A stretch of 14,267 bases of DNA from Dunaliella salina. Taxonomy: Eukaryota; Chlorophyta; Chlorophyceae; Chlamydomonadales; Dunaliellaceae. Position numbers and translations under genes: made by a program. Location: contig MU070662.1 in the NCBI GenBank assembly GCA_002284615.2, positions 1-14,267 of the forward strand, in the 5' to 3' direction. A model generated the notes under the pieces. It worked only from the letters and a program-made list of their open reading frames with translations, was not told the DNA's origin and searched no databases. Positions 1 to 9,622 of this stretch are shown in pieces (the stretch's first letter is position 1; each line of letters starts with the position of its first letter).

Positions 1-685
1 GTGTGGGTGTGTGCATGCAGGAGTGCACGCATACGTGGACCCACCTGGCAACTCTCTGGCAGGAAGACAGGCTGCCACACAATGTATTAAATTCTTTTTT
101 GCCTTGATATGCATGCCTGCTTTCTTACTTCTGAGCTTCTTCTGTTCACCTGTAGCACCCGCCAGCTTCGTCTCCATTGTTTCATTTAATTATTATTATT
201 TATTTTCTATTATAATCTGCAAGCTCAGGGCAGGGAATTTGTTGCCAGCAATTAATTTGGGGGGGTGGGCCAGGCCACGGCAGGAGCAGCAGGCGGATGC
301 TATTGGCCCTCAGGAGTGCCACTTGGCAGACAGGGGAGTGCAGGGAGTCCTCCTGAATATTTTCTGCACTGTGTCCTGGGTTCACTCCTCCCAAGCCAAA
401 AAGGCACAACCTCTGGCACTGAGAAACGTGAACCTTTTCACCGGGAGGTCTAACTGTCCCCACTGACAGCATTTTGATTTGAATGATGTTATTTTGATCC
501 ATTAGCTTATAATTTGAAAATAACCTTAAAGCAAGAGTCAAAATGAAACAACAAACTTTTCTGCTGCTATTTCCGAACAGACAGACAGCACTTCTTGGGT
601 CAACAAATAAAAAAAGGGAAGAACTGCAAAGTACGCGAGGGAACATCAAAGTGGGAGTGTACAGTGCGAGAGAAAAACTGAGAAG
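1..685. other. 5' flank of the CNOT4-like gene; no gene seen
   Basis: This stretch has a GT-rich start, an AT-rich block (about 180-225 and 470-540) and no ORF that looks like a protein. It may hold the promoter, the 5' UTR or an upstream intron. I see no convincing TATA box or transcription start. Reading frames here on both strands look like noise. Confidence 0.4.
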
Positions 686-1635
686 ATGCCTAAAGCATTT
701 GCCTCCCGCAAGGCCACGGCCATGGAGATGCCTAAGGTGGGCAAGGGCAGGCTGTTGTGTGCAAGCAGGCTGCTGCTTGTATGCACAAGGACAATGGGAG
801 TGTGGTTCCACACGAAACATGCCTTCCCCCCCTCTTTCCTGCAGTCCGAGTCCACCCAATGCCCGCTGTGCTGTGAGGACATGGACATGACGGACCTGTC
901 CTTCCTGCCGTGTCCCTGTGGGTGAGTTGCTGGGCGGGCTGTGCTTCCCCAAGAGGGGCCACAGCTGCCTGTCGATCTCCCCAAAAACCCCTCCCTGTTC
1001 AACCCACCCCCCCTTCATGAATGGCAACGCGTCCGTTTCCTTCCGCAGGTACCGCGTGTGCTTGTTCTGCCTGCAGCAGATCAAGCTGCACTGCCGCAAC
1101 CAGTGCCCGGGCTGCAGGCGGGAGTATGGCACCGTGCCTCTCGAGGCGGGGCCTGCTGCGTCCTCGGCCTCGGCCAACACCCAGGAACCGCACCTCGGGT
1201 CCCTCTCCTCTACTGCTTCGTCGCATCACAACCAGCAGGAGGCCTCCTCCGCGTTCCATCACTCAAACAGCCACGGCAACAACAACGCACACTCCTCACA
1301 CACCAGTTCCCACCCCCACAACCACACCAATCACCCCCACCATCACAGCAACAGCCACAACTCGTACGCGAGCAGCGGGCCCCCACGGCCCCCGCCAGGA
1401 CTGCACGGCACGCTGGCGAGGGGAGGTTCAGGAGGAGGGAGCGCGGTGCACCCCCCCAAACCGCCCCCCGCCTCTGCTTCCATGCATGAGCGTTTGAAGA
1501 GAGCTGCAGAGGTGGGGGAGGCCATGGACGTGGGAGAGTGTGCTAGTGCATGCAGGGGAGTCGAGCCCAGTGTTTGATACGATGCATTCTCTTTTCTTAC
1601 ACTAGTGTAAATGCTAACTTCCTGTCACCCCCTTT

Positions 1636-1689
<54 letters not shown>

Positions 1690-1725
1690 TTTCGTTCACA
1701 CGATTCACACATGTCTCTCCGCGCG

Positions 1726-1782
<57 letters not shown>

Positions 1783-1797
1783 ACTCTTACACACACA

Positions 1798-1834
<37 letters not shown>

Positions 1835-1898
1835 GTACACACAAATACACGCATGTGCACACGCGAACGTGTGCTGCCAAGTATGATGTGTGCAAAAG

Positions 1899-1958
<60 letters not shown>

Positions 1959-3098
1959 CGTATACACTCGTACGCGCGCTTGCATGAATGCTGAGCATCT
2001 GCATGCAGAGTCAATTTCTGTGTAATTGTCAGTGTGAGTGCCTTCTCCCTGAGAGTTGATGCCTCTGCCGACTCCATTCTTGGGTCTGAGGTAAAGCTAA
2101 GATTAGGCAGTGCATGTATGTGAACGTTCCTGTCATTTGTTTGCACATTTAACAAGAGCCAGACAGTGTATGGGGTCCTGCCTGCAGGAAGCCTACTCCT
2201 ACTCTGGCTTGTGGGACTTGCATCGAGCTTGTCCCCACTTTTAAGACGTCCTTTCAAACCAATGTGCAGGTCTCGAGCTCAATGCTGCTTGAGTGCTACC
2301 TGTTCATTTACTTGCAGCTCGCGATGTTCCAGCTTGATTCTTAATGAATTCAATCCAGCGCTTGCCTGCCACTCGGCAAACCCAGACCCTGAGCAGCACA
2401 GCGAGTTCTCCCCTTGCTTGCCAATGTTTTGGGCCTTTGAACCCTTTCCTTGCTACCTTGATGTGTTCCATCTACTGACACCCTTTGGTGTGAAGTGACA
2501 GGCCTGTTTTCTGGCCCCCCCCCCCCCCCCNNCAAATTTTGTTTTAAATCCTCTGCATTCAGAGCGACTGTGTGCTTGTTCCCTTTCACAGCAGCATTTC
2601 TGCAAGCCGCACATCGCTCAGCCTGTCCTGATTAGTCGCCTCACTGTGTTTGTGCACGCAGCACTCGAGCGCGGCGAGGAAGGAAGAGGCAGCTTCCTCA
2701 GGGTCGTCAGTGGGGCTGCCCAGTGGGGCGACCTGGGCCACACAAGCCATCAGCAAGCAGCAGCACCAGCAACACTTGCAGCAGCAGGAGGCGGAGCGGC
2801 AAGCACGGCAGCAGCCAGCGCCTGTAGTGGCTGATGAAACTGCATGGCCCTCGCTGGCGGACACCATGCAGCCGCCAGCGCCCACAGCCTCCACCTCCAG
2901 CAATGCTGTGCAGCACAAGGAGCAGCAGGCAGCGCAGAAGCAGGCAGCGCAGCAGCAGCAGATGCAGCAGCTGCGGCAGTCACTGCAGCAGCAGCAGCAG
3001 CGGCAGCGAGAGGCGCAGGCACAGCGCGAGCGCGAGCGGGAACGGGAGCAGCAGGCACAGCAGGCACAGCGCGAGCGCGAGCGCGAGCGGGAAAGGGA

Positions 3099-3133
<35 letters not shown>

Positions 3134-3780
3134 TGTCGCAGCGCCCCAGCCTTACTGCCAACAACAATTCCATGGACCGCGTGGCCAGCTCCTCCTCCAT
3201 TGAGCACATGAGCCAGGATCCTGTCGTGCCCCCTGAGCAGCTAGGCTTGCAGCATGGCAGGATACCACAGCCTCCTTTCGCACCCCCGGCTGCCTCCTCC
3301 CCTGCCCCGCTGTCCATGGACCCCCAGGCCTCGCACACAGCCCATTTCTCGACGCACGTGCACGGCTTATCCCGCAACATAAGCGTTCCGCTGCCTGCTT
3401 CCGCTGCTGTGGAGCCATATCCTGAGGCGATGCCCCTGCTGGCCTCCCTCAGCTCGGGTGTCAAGGCGGGCGGCATCAACAGCAAGGACGCCGCCGCGCA
3501 GCTGGTAGCGCTGCTCAAGCACAAGGAAGCGCAACAGGGTAGGATGCAGTCGCTGCTGGCGGCAGGGCGTGCGCCCCCCGGCTTTGCAGTGCCCCAACAG
3601 CAGCCGCAGCAACAACAGCAGCAACCACAGACTACGGGTGTGGCTGCACCTGCACATCCGGCACCCCCTGCGGCCCCTCCCAACTCCAACGGCTGCCTCA
3701 CCCCAATGGACAGCCCTGTCATCCCCACGCCCTCCATCGGAAGGTACCAGCCCATCGGCAAGCCCATCGGACCCACCCCT

Positions 3781-3820
<40 letters not shown>

Positions 3821-6800
3821 CACCGCCCCAAAGCAATGGCAACAGCCTCCACCCCTTGCACAGTACGCACCCTCCGTATGCGAATGGCACAGGTCTGGGG
3901 ACGTACTCCATGTGGTCAGGCCTGCCAGGCATCGACCTCACACCCACTTATTCCCCCCTGGGTTCCTCCATGTGGTCAGGCCTGGGCAGCTGTGCGCCTC
4001 CAGGGGTGGACCCAGCAGCCCCTGTCAGCAGCGCATTTGCTCAGCCACAGGTGAGCATATACCCTGTGTAAAGCTCAGTGCTTTGTGATGTGCAGCCTTT
4101 GCCTGCCTTGTTGTGCGGCTGTGTGTGCCAGGGCTCCTGCAGTGCCGTGTTTGCAAGGCTTCACGGGAAGGGGGATTGTTGCATGTTATTGGCATTCTTC
4201 ACGGACTTCCGTATGTTTCCTTGTTTTAGAGCGCGAAATTCTGCGCGCTTCCTTGTTGTTCTTTCTTTCATTTCATGGAGCAGTGCTTGCAAGGCAACCG
4301 CATGAATGGGTTCGCATGTTTTTGTTCTTAAGCTAATCTATGCATTGCCTTCATGACCCACAGCACTTGATGATGGAATACAAGGAGCATGTGCTTTAAG
4401 GCAGGGTTCCGGTTCTCCCTCAAAGCACTTGCTGCATGCGTTCCATGAGGTGCTCTGAAGAGCAAAGAAAAATGCCCGAGGTGGGCAACGGGCCCAAGTC
4501 GCTTAAAATGTTCTTTTTCACCATCGTTTTCCAAATCTGACCATGCCAACCATTATAATGCCAATAAAAACTGTGTTCACTAGAAAATGAAGAAAATCGG
4601 AGGACCCCAGGTTACTCTCCTGGCCTCAGATCACCCTAAATTGGCCCACAGCTCCACCCTGGGACCATTTTTCACCCCCAAAATATTTTCTTAATGACCC
4701 TTATATGATATGCTAACATCCTGCATATTCAAAAGTGGGAATGAAGGAGGTCAAAAATTGACCTTTTTGGCACCCCTAGTGCTGGATTTTTTTAAGGGAA
4801 GAGGCTGAAGCTCAGTATCTGACCAACCACTGGGTCTTTTCACTCCATTTTTTTGCAATGGTATTTTTAATACAAGGACTCCAAATCACTAAAAATCACT
4901 CATTTTGGTGCTCTGGCTGGTCAGATATGGTGAGTGCCTACTCAAAAATTAGGGTTCGCGTTTTGGCAAATAGCAGAAGTGGCCCCAAGTAGCACCTTTC
5001 AAATTCAGGAGCGATGGATGGCTACCATTTGATGCCAAGCACAGAAAGTGCCAAGGGGGGCCACCTTGCCAAGGGAACATTTCATAAGTACCCCTATTTA
5101 AGGCCTTCGTCGCCCGCCTCTGGAAAAATACACTGGTTCGCTGCTTGTTTTCACTTTTTGGAGTTATGTGAGGAGAAGGAATGGGGGCTGCATTTGTCTC
5201 AATAGATTATGGTGTTAACCGACTCCTATATATTGCATTAGGCTTGCTTTTTCTACCTTCCTTCTCTCTAAGGAAAAAACACCACTCCTTCCGAGATGTT
5301 TGTCTCCAGGGCTGTGTGGGAGCTGTGTTTTAAATGGCATCTGTATGTTGTGGCACATTGACAAGCAATATGCCACAGCATTCTCTACTGTCAGAGGAAA
5401 TGCTCTACCCATGTGGGTGTCACCAGTGTTTGGAACTTGAAACGCCCACAGACATGTTTCCTGAAGCATGTTTGCAGAAGCATGTGCAAATATCAAACCT
5501 GGTAGACCTTTTTAATTCTGGCATCTTCCCTTAAATTGTTATCTTTGCACATGCTTCTGTTGGTGATCTGTGCCAGACCACAGGTTGGCAGGAGATTCTA
5601 GGAAATTCCGGAATTCTGACCCTATAAAACTGATTTTTTAAGGCCTAATTACTCTAGACTTTGGATTCCAAGGATTGCTCAAGAAGAAGTCAGGGCAGTT
5701 GTTGGTTGGACTGGCAGGTGACCAAAACAGGCCAGAACAATTCCTGGTAATTTTCAAGTTAGTTGGGTTGGAGGCATTTAATGTTAGCATTCACTGAGTC
5801 GGGCATGGAAAAAAAAAAACTGCCTATGTTCTTCCAGAATAATTATTTTAGCTTTTTACAAGGCCTAAAGGAGCACAGGCCAGAGAACGATCCATAATGC
5901 ACTTTCCAGTGATTCCAACATTTTTCCATTAATCTCCGAAATAATTTGGAACATGTTCGTAAACCAAAAATTCAGAAATGTGGCCTGGGGAGTTTACAGT
6001 AAATAAACCAAGGTAATTCCACAAGCTGTAAGGAAGCAACCGCATTCTTCCTGGTATTCTGCGGGATTATTCTCCTTAAATTTGTACATTATAACATTTT
6101 TGAAGTGTGATGGAAGGCTGTCAGAGGCACTAGGGAATTTTCGGTCATGTCTGGCACATTCTGTGGCACAAAGCAGCGTACCCATAACATGTCCTCATAA
6201 TTTTCATGTGCCCGGAGCTCAAAAGGAAGCCAACAGGCGTCACATTCCCAAGTTCGCACCACCTGCTCCCCCTTCCGCACACCACTGCATGCATGTGGGG
6301 GCACTTATTCCCCAAATCTCTATGCAGAGTTGTGCATTAGTGAGTGTAGAACAAGACTGACAAAGAAATGTGGGGACAGAGGGGCTCAGATAAGTTCAGG
6401 AGAACAGACCCCCAAAATGGCCTGGTGACACCCCTTTATGCTCTGCCCCCTGCTTCAAAGGAAAGATGCGTGGTTAAGGTCTGCTTTGCTGGAGGCACCC
6501 AGATGACCAGACCACCACCTATCTGCAAGGCAAAGCCAGGCAACCACGTAGGATTCTGCAATACGCATTGGCTCGTGTAAGCAGAGCTTGTTTCATCAGT
6601 TTCCTGGGGCGGCATGCTGAGATTTTACACTTGCAAGCTTCTACGACAGCTGCAAGACGAAGCCACCAGTCATACATGCGCACTCCTCGGTGCAGGCAGG
6701 TCAGTAGCTCTTTTGCTTGCATGTTCCACCACTGCAGGCTCCGACGACGGCTGCTCCTACACCGAGTGCGCGTCCCCCACCCCCTGGCTTCGGTGGCCCC

Positions 6801-7001
6801 TCTTACACCCCAGGCCTGTTAGATGCTAGTGCGGCAGCAGCCAAAGCAGGTGCTGCTGCGGGCTATCGCCCACTGGGTGTGCTGCCTGGCGAGACGCGCT
6901 ATAACCCTTTGAACCCCCTGAACTTCCAGTCCACCTTCGGAACCAACACCTCCCCCACGTCAGTCTCCCAATTTTCTGCATACAGGCCACAGCTGCTGTG
7001 A
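686..7001 (+). CDS. CNOT4-like: CNOT4/Not4-like RING E3 ubiquitin ligase, five coding exons, RRM not found
   Basis: Proposed coding exons are 686-736, 845-921, 1049-1511, 2662-4050 and 6738-7001 (TGA at 6999-7001), about 747 aa; every junction is GT-AG and keeps frame. The RING ligands are C23, C26, C40, C42, C47, C50, C62 and C65. Their gaps match the C4C4 RING of CNOT4, the ubiquitin ligase associated with the CCR4-NOT deadenylase complex in mRNA decay and ribosome quality control. After the RING come a His/Asn/Ser-rich linker, a Trp-containing segment ([11 protein letters not shown], about residue 215), Gln-rich and Arg/Glu-rich stretches, two poly-Gln runs of about 11-12, and a Pro/Gly-rich end. 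The family normally has an RRM and a CCCH finger after the RING; I find neither in the exons or introns. The start is uncertain: ATG 686 or the in-frame ATGs at 722/728 are possible, or a start on an exon left of the window. Sure of the RING; fairly sure of the CNOT4 assignment; exon ends are predictions. Confidence 0.75.
737..844 (+). other. Intron 1 of CNOT4-like gene (predicted, 36 codons long)
   Basis: The donor AAG|GTGGGC and the acceptor CTTTCCTGCAG|TCC, with a C/T-rich tract just before it, support an intron. The spliced protein would then have a short N-terminus before the RING, as is usual in this family. The intron is 108 bp, phase 0 and stop-free, so retaining it would add 36 residues without a frameshift. 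The sequence alone cannot exclude a continuous exon 686-921. Confidence 0.55.
922..1048 (+). other. Intron 2 of CNOT4-like gene, inside the RING
   Basis: The donor is G|GTGAGT at 922 and the acceptor TTCCTTCCGCAG|G ends at 1048. Translation without splicing stops at TGA 923-925. Splicing joins CPCG to YRVCLFC and rebuilds the RING with correct cysteine spacing, so this 127-bp intron is the best supported in the window. Confidence 0.92.
1639..1980. repeat. Cluster of (CA)n and (CG)n microsatellites
   Basis: Four long CA tracts (1639-1687, 1734-1777, 1803-1830, about 1905-1956) are separated by short spacers. Pure CG runs abut two of them (1721-1734 and about 1899-1905). Nearly all of it is alternating purine-pyrimidine. 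The Thr-His and Cys-Val ORFs read through here are artefacts of the repeat. Confidence 0.97.
2515..2532. other. C homopolymer followed by two undetermined bases
   Basis: Sixteen C residues are followed by NN, within intron 3. The bases are unresolved at the homopolymer and could mark a small assembly join, so sequence may be missing here. Confidence 0.9.
3001..3135 (+). repeat. Imperfect tandem Arg/Glu/Gln repeat plus (CAG)n in CNOT4-like exon 4
   Basis: A block of the form CAGGCACAGCGCGAGCGC... occurs twice (about 3016-3060 and 3058-3104) and encodes alternating Arg-Glu runs flanked by Gln-Ala. A CAG run encoding about 11 Gln follows. Translated, this is a highly charged likely single alpha-helix or coiled coil leading into polyglutamine. 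Confidence 0.85.
3781..3816 (+). repeat. (CAG)n tract encoding 12 Gln
   Basis: A near-pure CAG/CAA run in exon 4 encodes 12 glutamines followed by a Pro run (PPPP). It is a likely site of length variation between strains. Confidence 0.95.
3907..3984 (+). repeat. Direct repeat of 18 bp at 60-bp period (SMWSGL twice)
   Basis: TCCATGTGGTCAGGCCTG is present at 3907-3924 and 3967-3984. Both copies are in frame and encode Ser-Met-Trp-Ser-Gly-Leu, giving two Trp-containing peptides 20 residues apart near the end of exon 4. Confidence 0.9.
4051..6737 (+). other. Intron 4 of CNOT4-like gene (about 2.7 kb)
   Basis: The donor is a strong CAG|GTGAGC at 4051 and the acceptor CCACCACTGCAG|GCT ends at 6737; both are phase 0, leading into a Pro-rich last exon. 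The intron is AT-richer than the exons and holds many short A and T runs. I found no transposon terminus, RNA gene or credible exon in it. The unspliced frame would end at TAA 4069-4071. Confidence 0.7.
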
Positions 7002-7500
7002 GTCCTGTCAAATCCTGAACCAGTGATAACTGCTGGTTATCTGCACATGCGCCGCAGTGCTTGTGAGCCAGCACTGTGTGTGCTTGGTGCCTGAAAGTGC
7101 CTACTAAGAACACGCCGTTGTACCCCATGACTTACGCACAATTGAGGCCACAAAATGCCTTAGTCTTTACCCATGTCCCCTGTCGGCTTGCAGCTGGTCA
7201 GGCTTATTTTCCCTGTTTCCTTTATTTCAGTTGTCAGGATGTAGCTAGGACGTAGATGGACAGTGCAGCTTTCGGAGGCATTTCTCATGACGGCTGTACA
7301 TATGCTACTCCGCAAGCCGTCTATTCCATTCATGTTTGATTTAGAGGAGCAAGACTGTGCGGTTGTGCTTTTCTGCACCTCAGCTTGGTCAAATCTTGCA
7401 TCTCCTTACATACGGAGGGCTTGCCACCTGCAGCAAAGCCTTTGTTAGTGCCGTAGCTATGATGTGTAATATAGTGCTTGTATGAGTGCTATCTCTTTTT
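7002..7500 (+). other. Probable 3' UTR of CNOT4-like gene
   Basis: This stretch follows the TGA stop and has no gene-like ORF. A TGTAA pentamer, the poly(A) signal used by volvocine green algae, lies at 7465-7469 and may mark the transcript end shortly downstream. That reading depends on the organism being a chlorophyte. Confidence 0.4.
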
Positions 7501-7923
7501 ATGCTGGCTAGACTGGTCCTCCTTCCCTCAGGTTGCAAAGCTGTGGGTACAATGTACCAAAAATTTATAACCGAAAATTAGATTATTCACATAACAAAAA
7601 TTTTGCTCGCTAGGTTGTGAGGATAAGTATTGAAGGGAAACTATTAAAGTGGGCAAGGGTAGCTACATTTCTGCCAATGTTTACAAATTTGCTATGGGTT
7701 TCAGGGTTGACAGGTAGAGGCCTTCACAGATGGCTTCGCCAGGAATACGAATTGTTATTGTCCTGTTGCAGAAAGGTGCCGTGTGCTGAAGGAGATCAAG
7801 AGTATATACTACCGCTTTTATACTTCTACAAGGGCATCTTGGCAACTTGAACCTGACCTCTTAGAGATCGGCGCATGTCCGAGCAAGTCCTAATGACTTG
7901 GAAACCCAACAGTTATTCCGCCT
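7501..7923. other. Intergenic stretch, nothing recognised
   Basis: AT-rich sequence lies between the CNOT4-like gene and the first LINE. A 77-codon ORF at 7617-7850 shows no recognisable family or motif and is probably chance. Confidence 0.4.
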
Positions 7924-8560
7924 ATGGGAGTAAGGTAAGGTTACACACTATATCCGCCTTCAAGGGCAGCTGAGTGGAAAACATGCCAGCCTAGGCTAAA
8001 AAAGGAAGCAGGCTCAAATGGCGAAAAGAACGTCTTGCTCTCTGAGTTCAGAAGTGCCACTGCTGAGAGAAACACACACACGGTCACTGTGCATGAACAG
8101 ACATGCGAAGTTATGCACAAGTTCAACTAGGTTGCATTGACTGCTTTTACGAACACTCTCGTGGTATCATGTAGCACACATGATGTGTAGCAAATAAGAG
8201 AGCTGCGCGACACTAAAAGAGGCCGTGATACGTTCATGGTATGAAACACAGAGGTCTGTAACCAGACCAGACTAAAAAAATTGAATGCATTGCCCAAAAC
8301 TGCACAGCGTTTCAAGCAAGCAGACACAAACTATGCTAATTCTAAGACATGAGTCTGGTTCATGAAGTCTCGAAACCGTGTTGCAGCATTTTCAGGTAAT
8401 GAAGAAAACAGATGCTGAAACTAGGTGCGCGAGTCTGCCAGGCCCTCAGAAGGGCAGTCCAGAATAATGTGCAGTGCTCTTCATCTTGCACAGTGTGCCA
8501 GGAGGGTGTAGGAATTATAGCTTTTGGACGTCATCACCAAAACCACATAAGAACTATATG

Positions 8561-9234
8561 TTCGGAATCCTGAGATCGAGAGAGAGGACTCGAATGGTAT
8601 ATGTATCAGGGGGGTTTCGACTTTTTGGGACCCCCCCTCCAGAATTTTTCTGAGGCACTTTCTCGAAATTCTAAATATATTTTTGGAATCCTGAGCTCGA
8701 GAACTATCCATTGGCACCCTCTTTGAGGAAATTGGTTAAGGAGGGTGGCAGCTGTAGCTGCATGAAAGTTTAACCAAATGGGCTACAGCTAGCAATGTGA
8801 AGGATGGATGATTTGCAGTGCCCCTACGTGCTTCAAGCAGTGTGACAACAGGGGCAACAGGGACAAACATGTTGAGGCATGCAAGAGGCATAGGGATTCA
8901 GGCAAGAGGGCCAAGCTTGGCCAGCATACCATGCACAGCTTCTTCCAGCAGAGAGCGCCCGCAGCAGCCCCCATGCAAGCAAGCACCAGCGCAGGGCCAC
9001 CAGCAGCGCCAGCACCAGCTGCATGCCCCATGCAAGCAAGCAGCTCATTGTCTGCTCGACCATTGTATTTCCTTTTGATGCAGATGGCCGCAGAATTTGA
9101 ATTAAAGCAAATGGGTACCTTGCTTGTCTTGGGGGGCACTGTGTAGGGGGCATGGGGCATGCATGAGCATCGGCATCTCAGTTTCTGCCCCATAACTCTG
9201 TACCAATCCAGTTTTTGGAAATCTTGAGTATGCA
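8561..9234 (+). repeat. Three subterminal direct repeats in the DNA transposon
   Basis: The motif TTGGAATCCTGAGCTCGAG recurs as 8561-8580 (TTCGGAATCCTGAGATCGAG), 8681-8702 and, degenerate, 9212-9230 (TTTTTGGAAATCTTGAGTA). Short subterminal repeats of this kind often bind transposase in hAT elements; that role is inferred here. Confidence 0.5.
8808..9146 (+). CDS. Small C2HC zinc-finger protein with PIP-box-like motif, inside the DNA transposon
   Basis: The 112-codon ORF starts at the first ATG after an in-frame TAG (8790-8792). Residues C3-x4-C8-x12-H21-x3-C25 fit a classical C2HC finger. A basic patch (GKRAK, 32-36) leads into QHTMHSFF (39-46), which matches the PCNA-binding PIP-box pattern Q-x2-[ILM]-x2-F-F. 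The rest is Ala/Ser/Pro-rich with a repeated PMQAS peptide. It may be a DNA-binding protein of the element, the N-terminal zinc-finger part of a lost hAT transposase, or a captured host exon. Expression is unknown and no homologue is recognised. Confidence 0.45.
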   Translation: MICSAPTCFKQCDNRGNRDKHVEACKRHRDSGKRAKLGQHTMHSFFQQRAPAAAPMQASTSAGPPAAPAPAACPMQASSSLSARPLYFLLMQMAAEFELKQMGTLLVLGGTV

Positions 9235-9622
9235 GATGGATGGGGAATTCGAAAAGGAGCACATTGGTACCCCTTTTGTGGGGTGGGGGGCAAGCTTTGG
9301 GGGGTAGGGGGGGTGGGTGGTCATTCTGGGTCCCCAGCCCAACTTTTTGTGATGACGTCCACTATTTTTTTTTTACCCTCCTGAGTGTGCCAATAACATT
9401 TGTTGCAAATCCTGAGCCCGTAAGGGCACCTATTCCCTTGATGCTGTTGGGTTTCCACCCGAAAATTGTGACTGGACAATCACAAGCACAAAATGCTGCA
9501 CAATAATTTATGAGAATTATCTTTTTGCAAGTAGATAGGTAACAGAGGCTTTTTGTTCCTCTTTCTTTCATCCCACTAACCTGGTATGGAGCCCAGTGGA
9601 ATGCCAGAATGTGTGTGATAGG

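Larger units (their letters stand above)
1512..2661 (+). other. Intron 3 of CNOT4-like gene, with microsatellite cluster
   Basis: The donor GAG|GTGGGG (1512) and the acceptor GTGCACGCAG|CAC (2661) are both phase 0 and join exon 3 to the Gln-rich exon. An alternative phase-0 donor is GAC|GTGGGA at 1530. The exon frame runs to a stop (TGA 1575-1577), and the downstream exon frame has a stop at 2629-2631, so an intron is required to link them. The 1150 bp hold (CA)n/(CG)n tracts (1639-1980), otherwise unremarkable sequence, and a C16 run next to two undetermined bases. No RRM coding is visible in any + frame. Confidence 0.7.
8499..9383. mobile_element. DNA transposon with terminal inverted repeats (hAT-like, probably non-autonomous)
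   Basis: The left end CAGGAGGGT and right end ACCCTCCTG are inverted copies. A second inverted block lies just inside: TGGACGTCATCACCAAAA (8525-8542) against TTTTGTGATGACGTCCA (9345-9361). AGTGTGC flanks the element on both sides (8492-8498, 9384-9390); it becomes 8 bp if the terminal C belongs to the target. The empty site is visible in the related LINE copy at about 11157-11168. A CAG-type terminus with a 7-8 bp duplication suits the hAT superfamily, with the P superfamily as the alternative. At 885 bp with one small ORF and no transposase catalytic core seen, it is likely non-autonomous. Confidence 0.85.

Noticed and set aside
200..1180. 326-codon ORF on the - strand
   Set aside because: It runs antisense across the RING exons and introns, its composition does not look like a protein, and the + strand RING with correct splice sites explains the region.
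1550..2257. Thr-His and Cys-Val repeat ORFs on both strands
   Set aside because: These are translations of the (CA)n microsatellite.
2586..3776. 396-codon Cys/Ser-rich ORF on the - strand, superficially metallothionein-like
   Set aside because: It is the antisense of CAG-rich Gln coding, which always reads as Cys, Ala or Leu runs.
4065..4071. TGTAA/TAA at 4065-4071 as the end of the CNOT4-like gene
   Set aside because: A strong CAG|GTGAGC donor lies at 4051 and a phase-matched Pro/Gly-rich exon follows at 6738. The short tail VSIYPV is less convincing, although unspliced termination is not excluded.
4749..4763. Palindrome GGTCAA-AAA-TTGACC in intron 4
   Set aside because: It is short, isolated and AT-rich; expected by chance at this scale.
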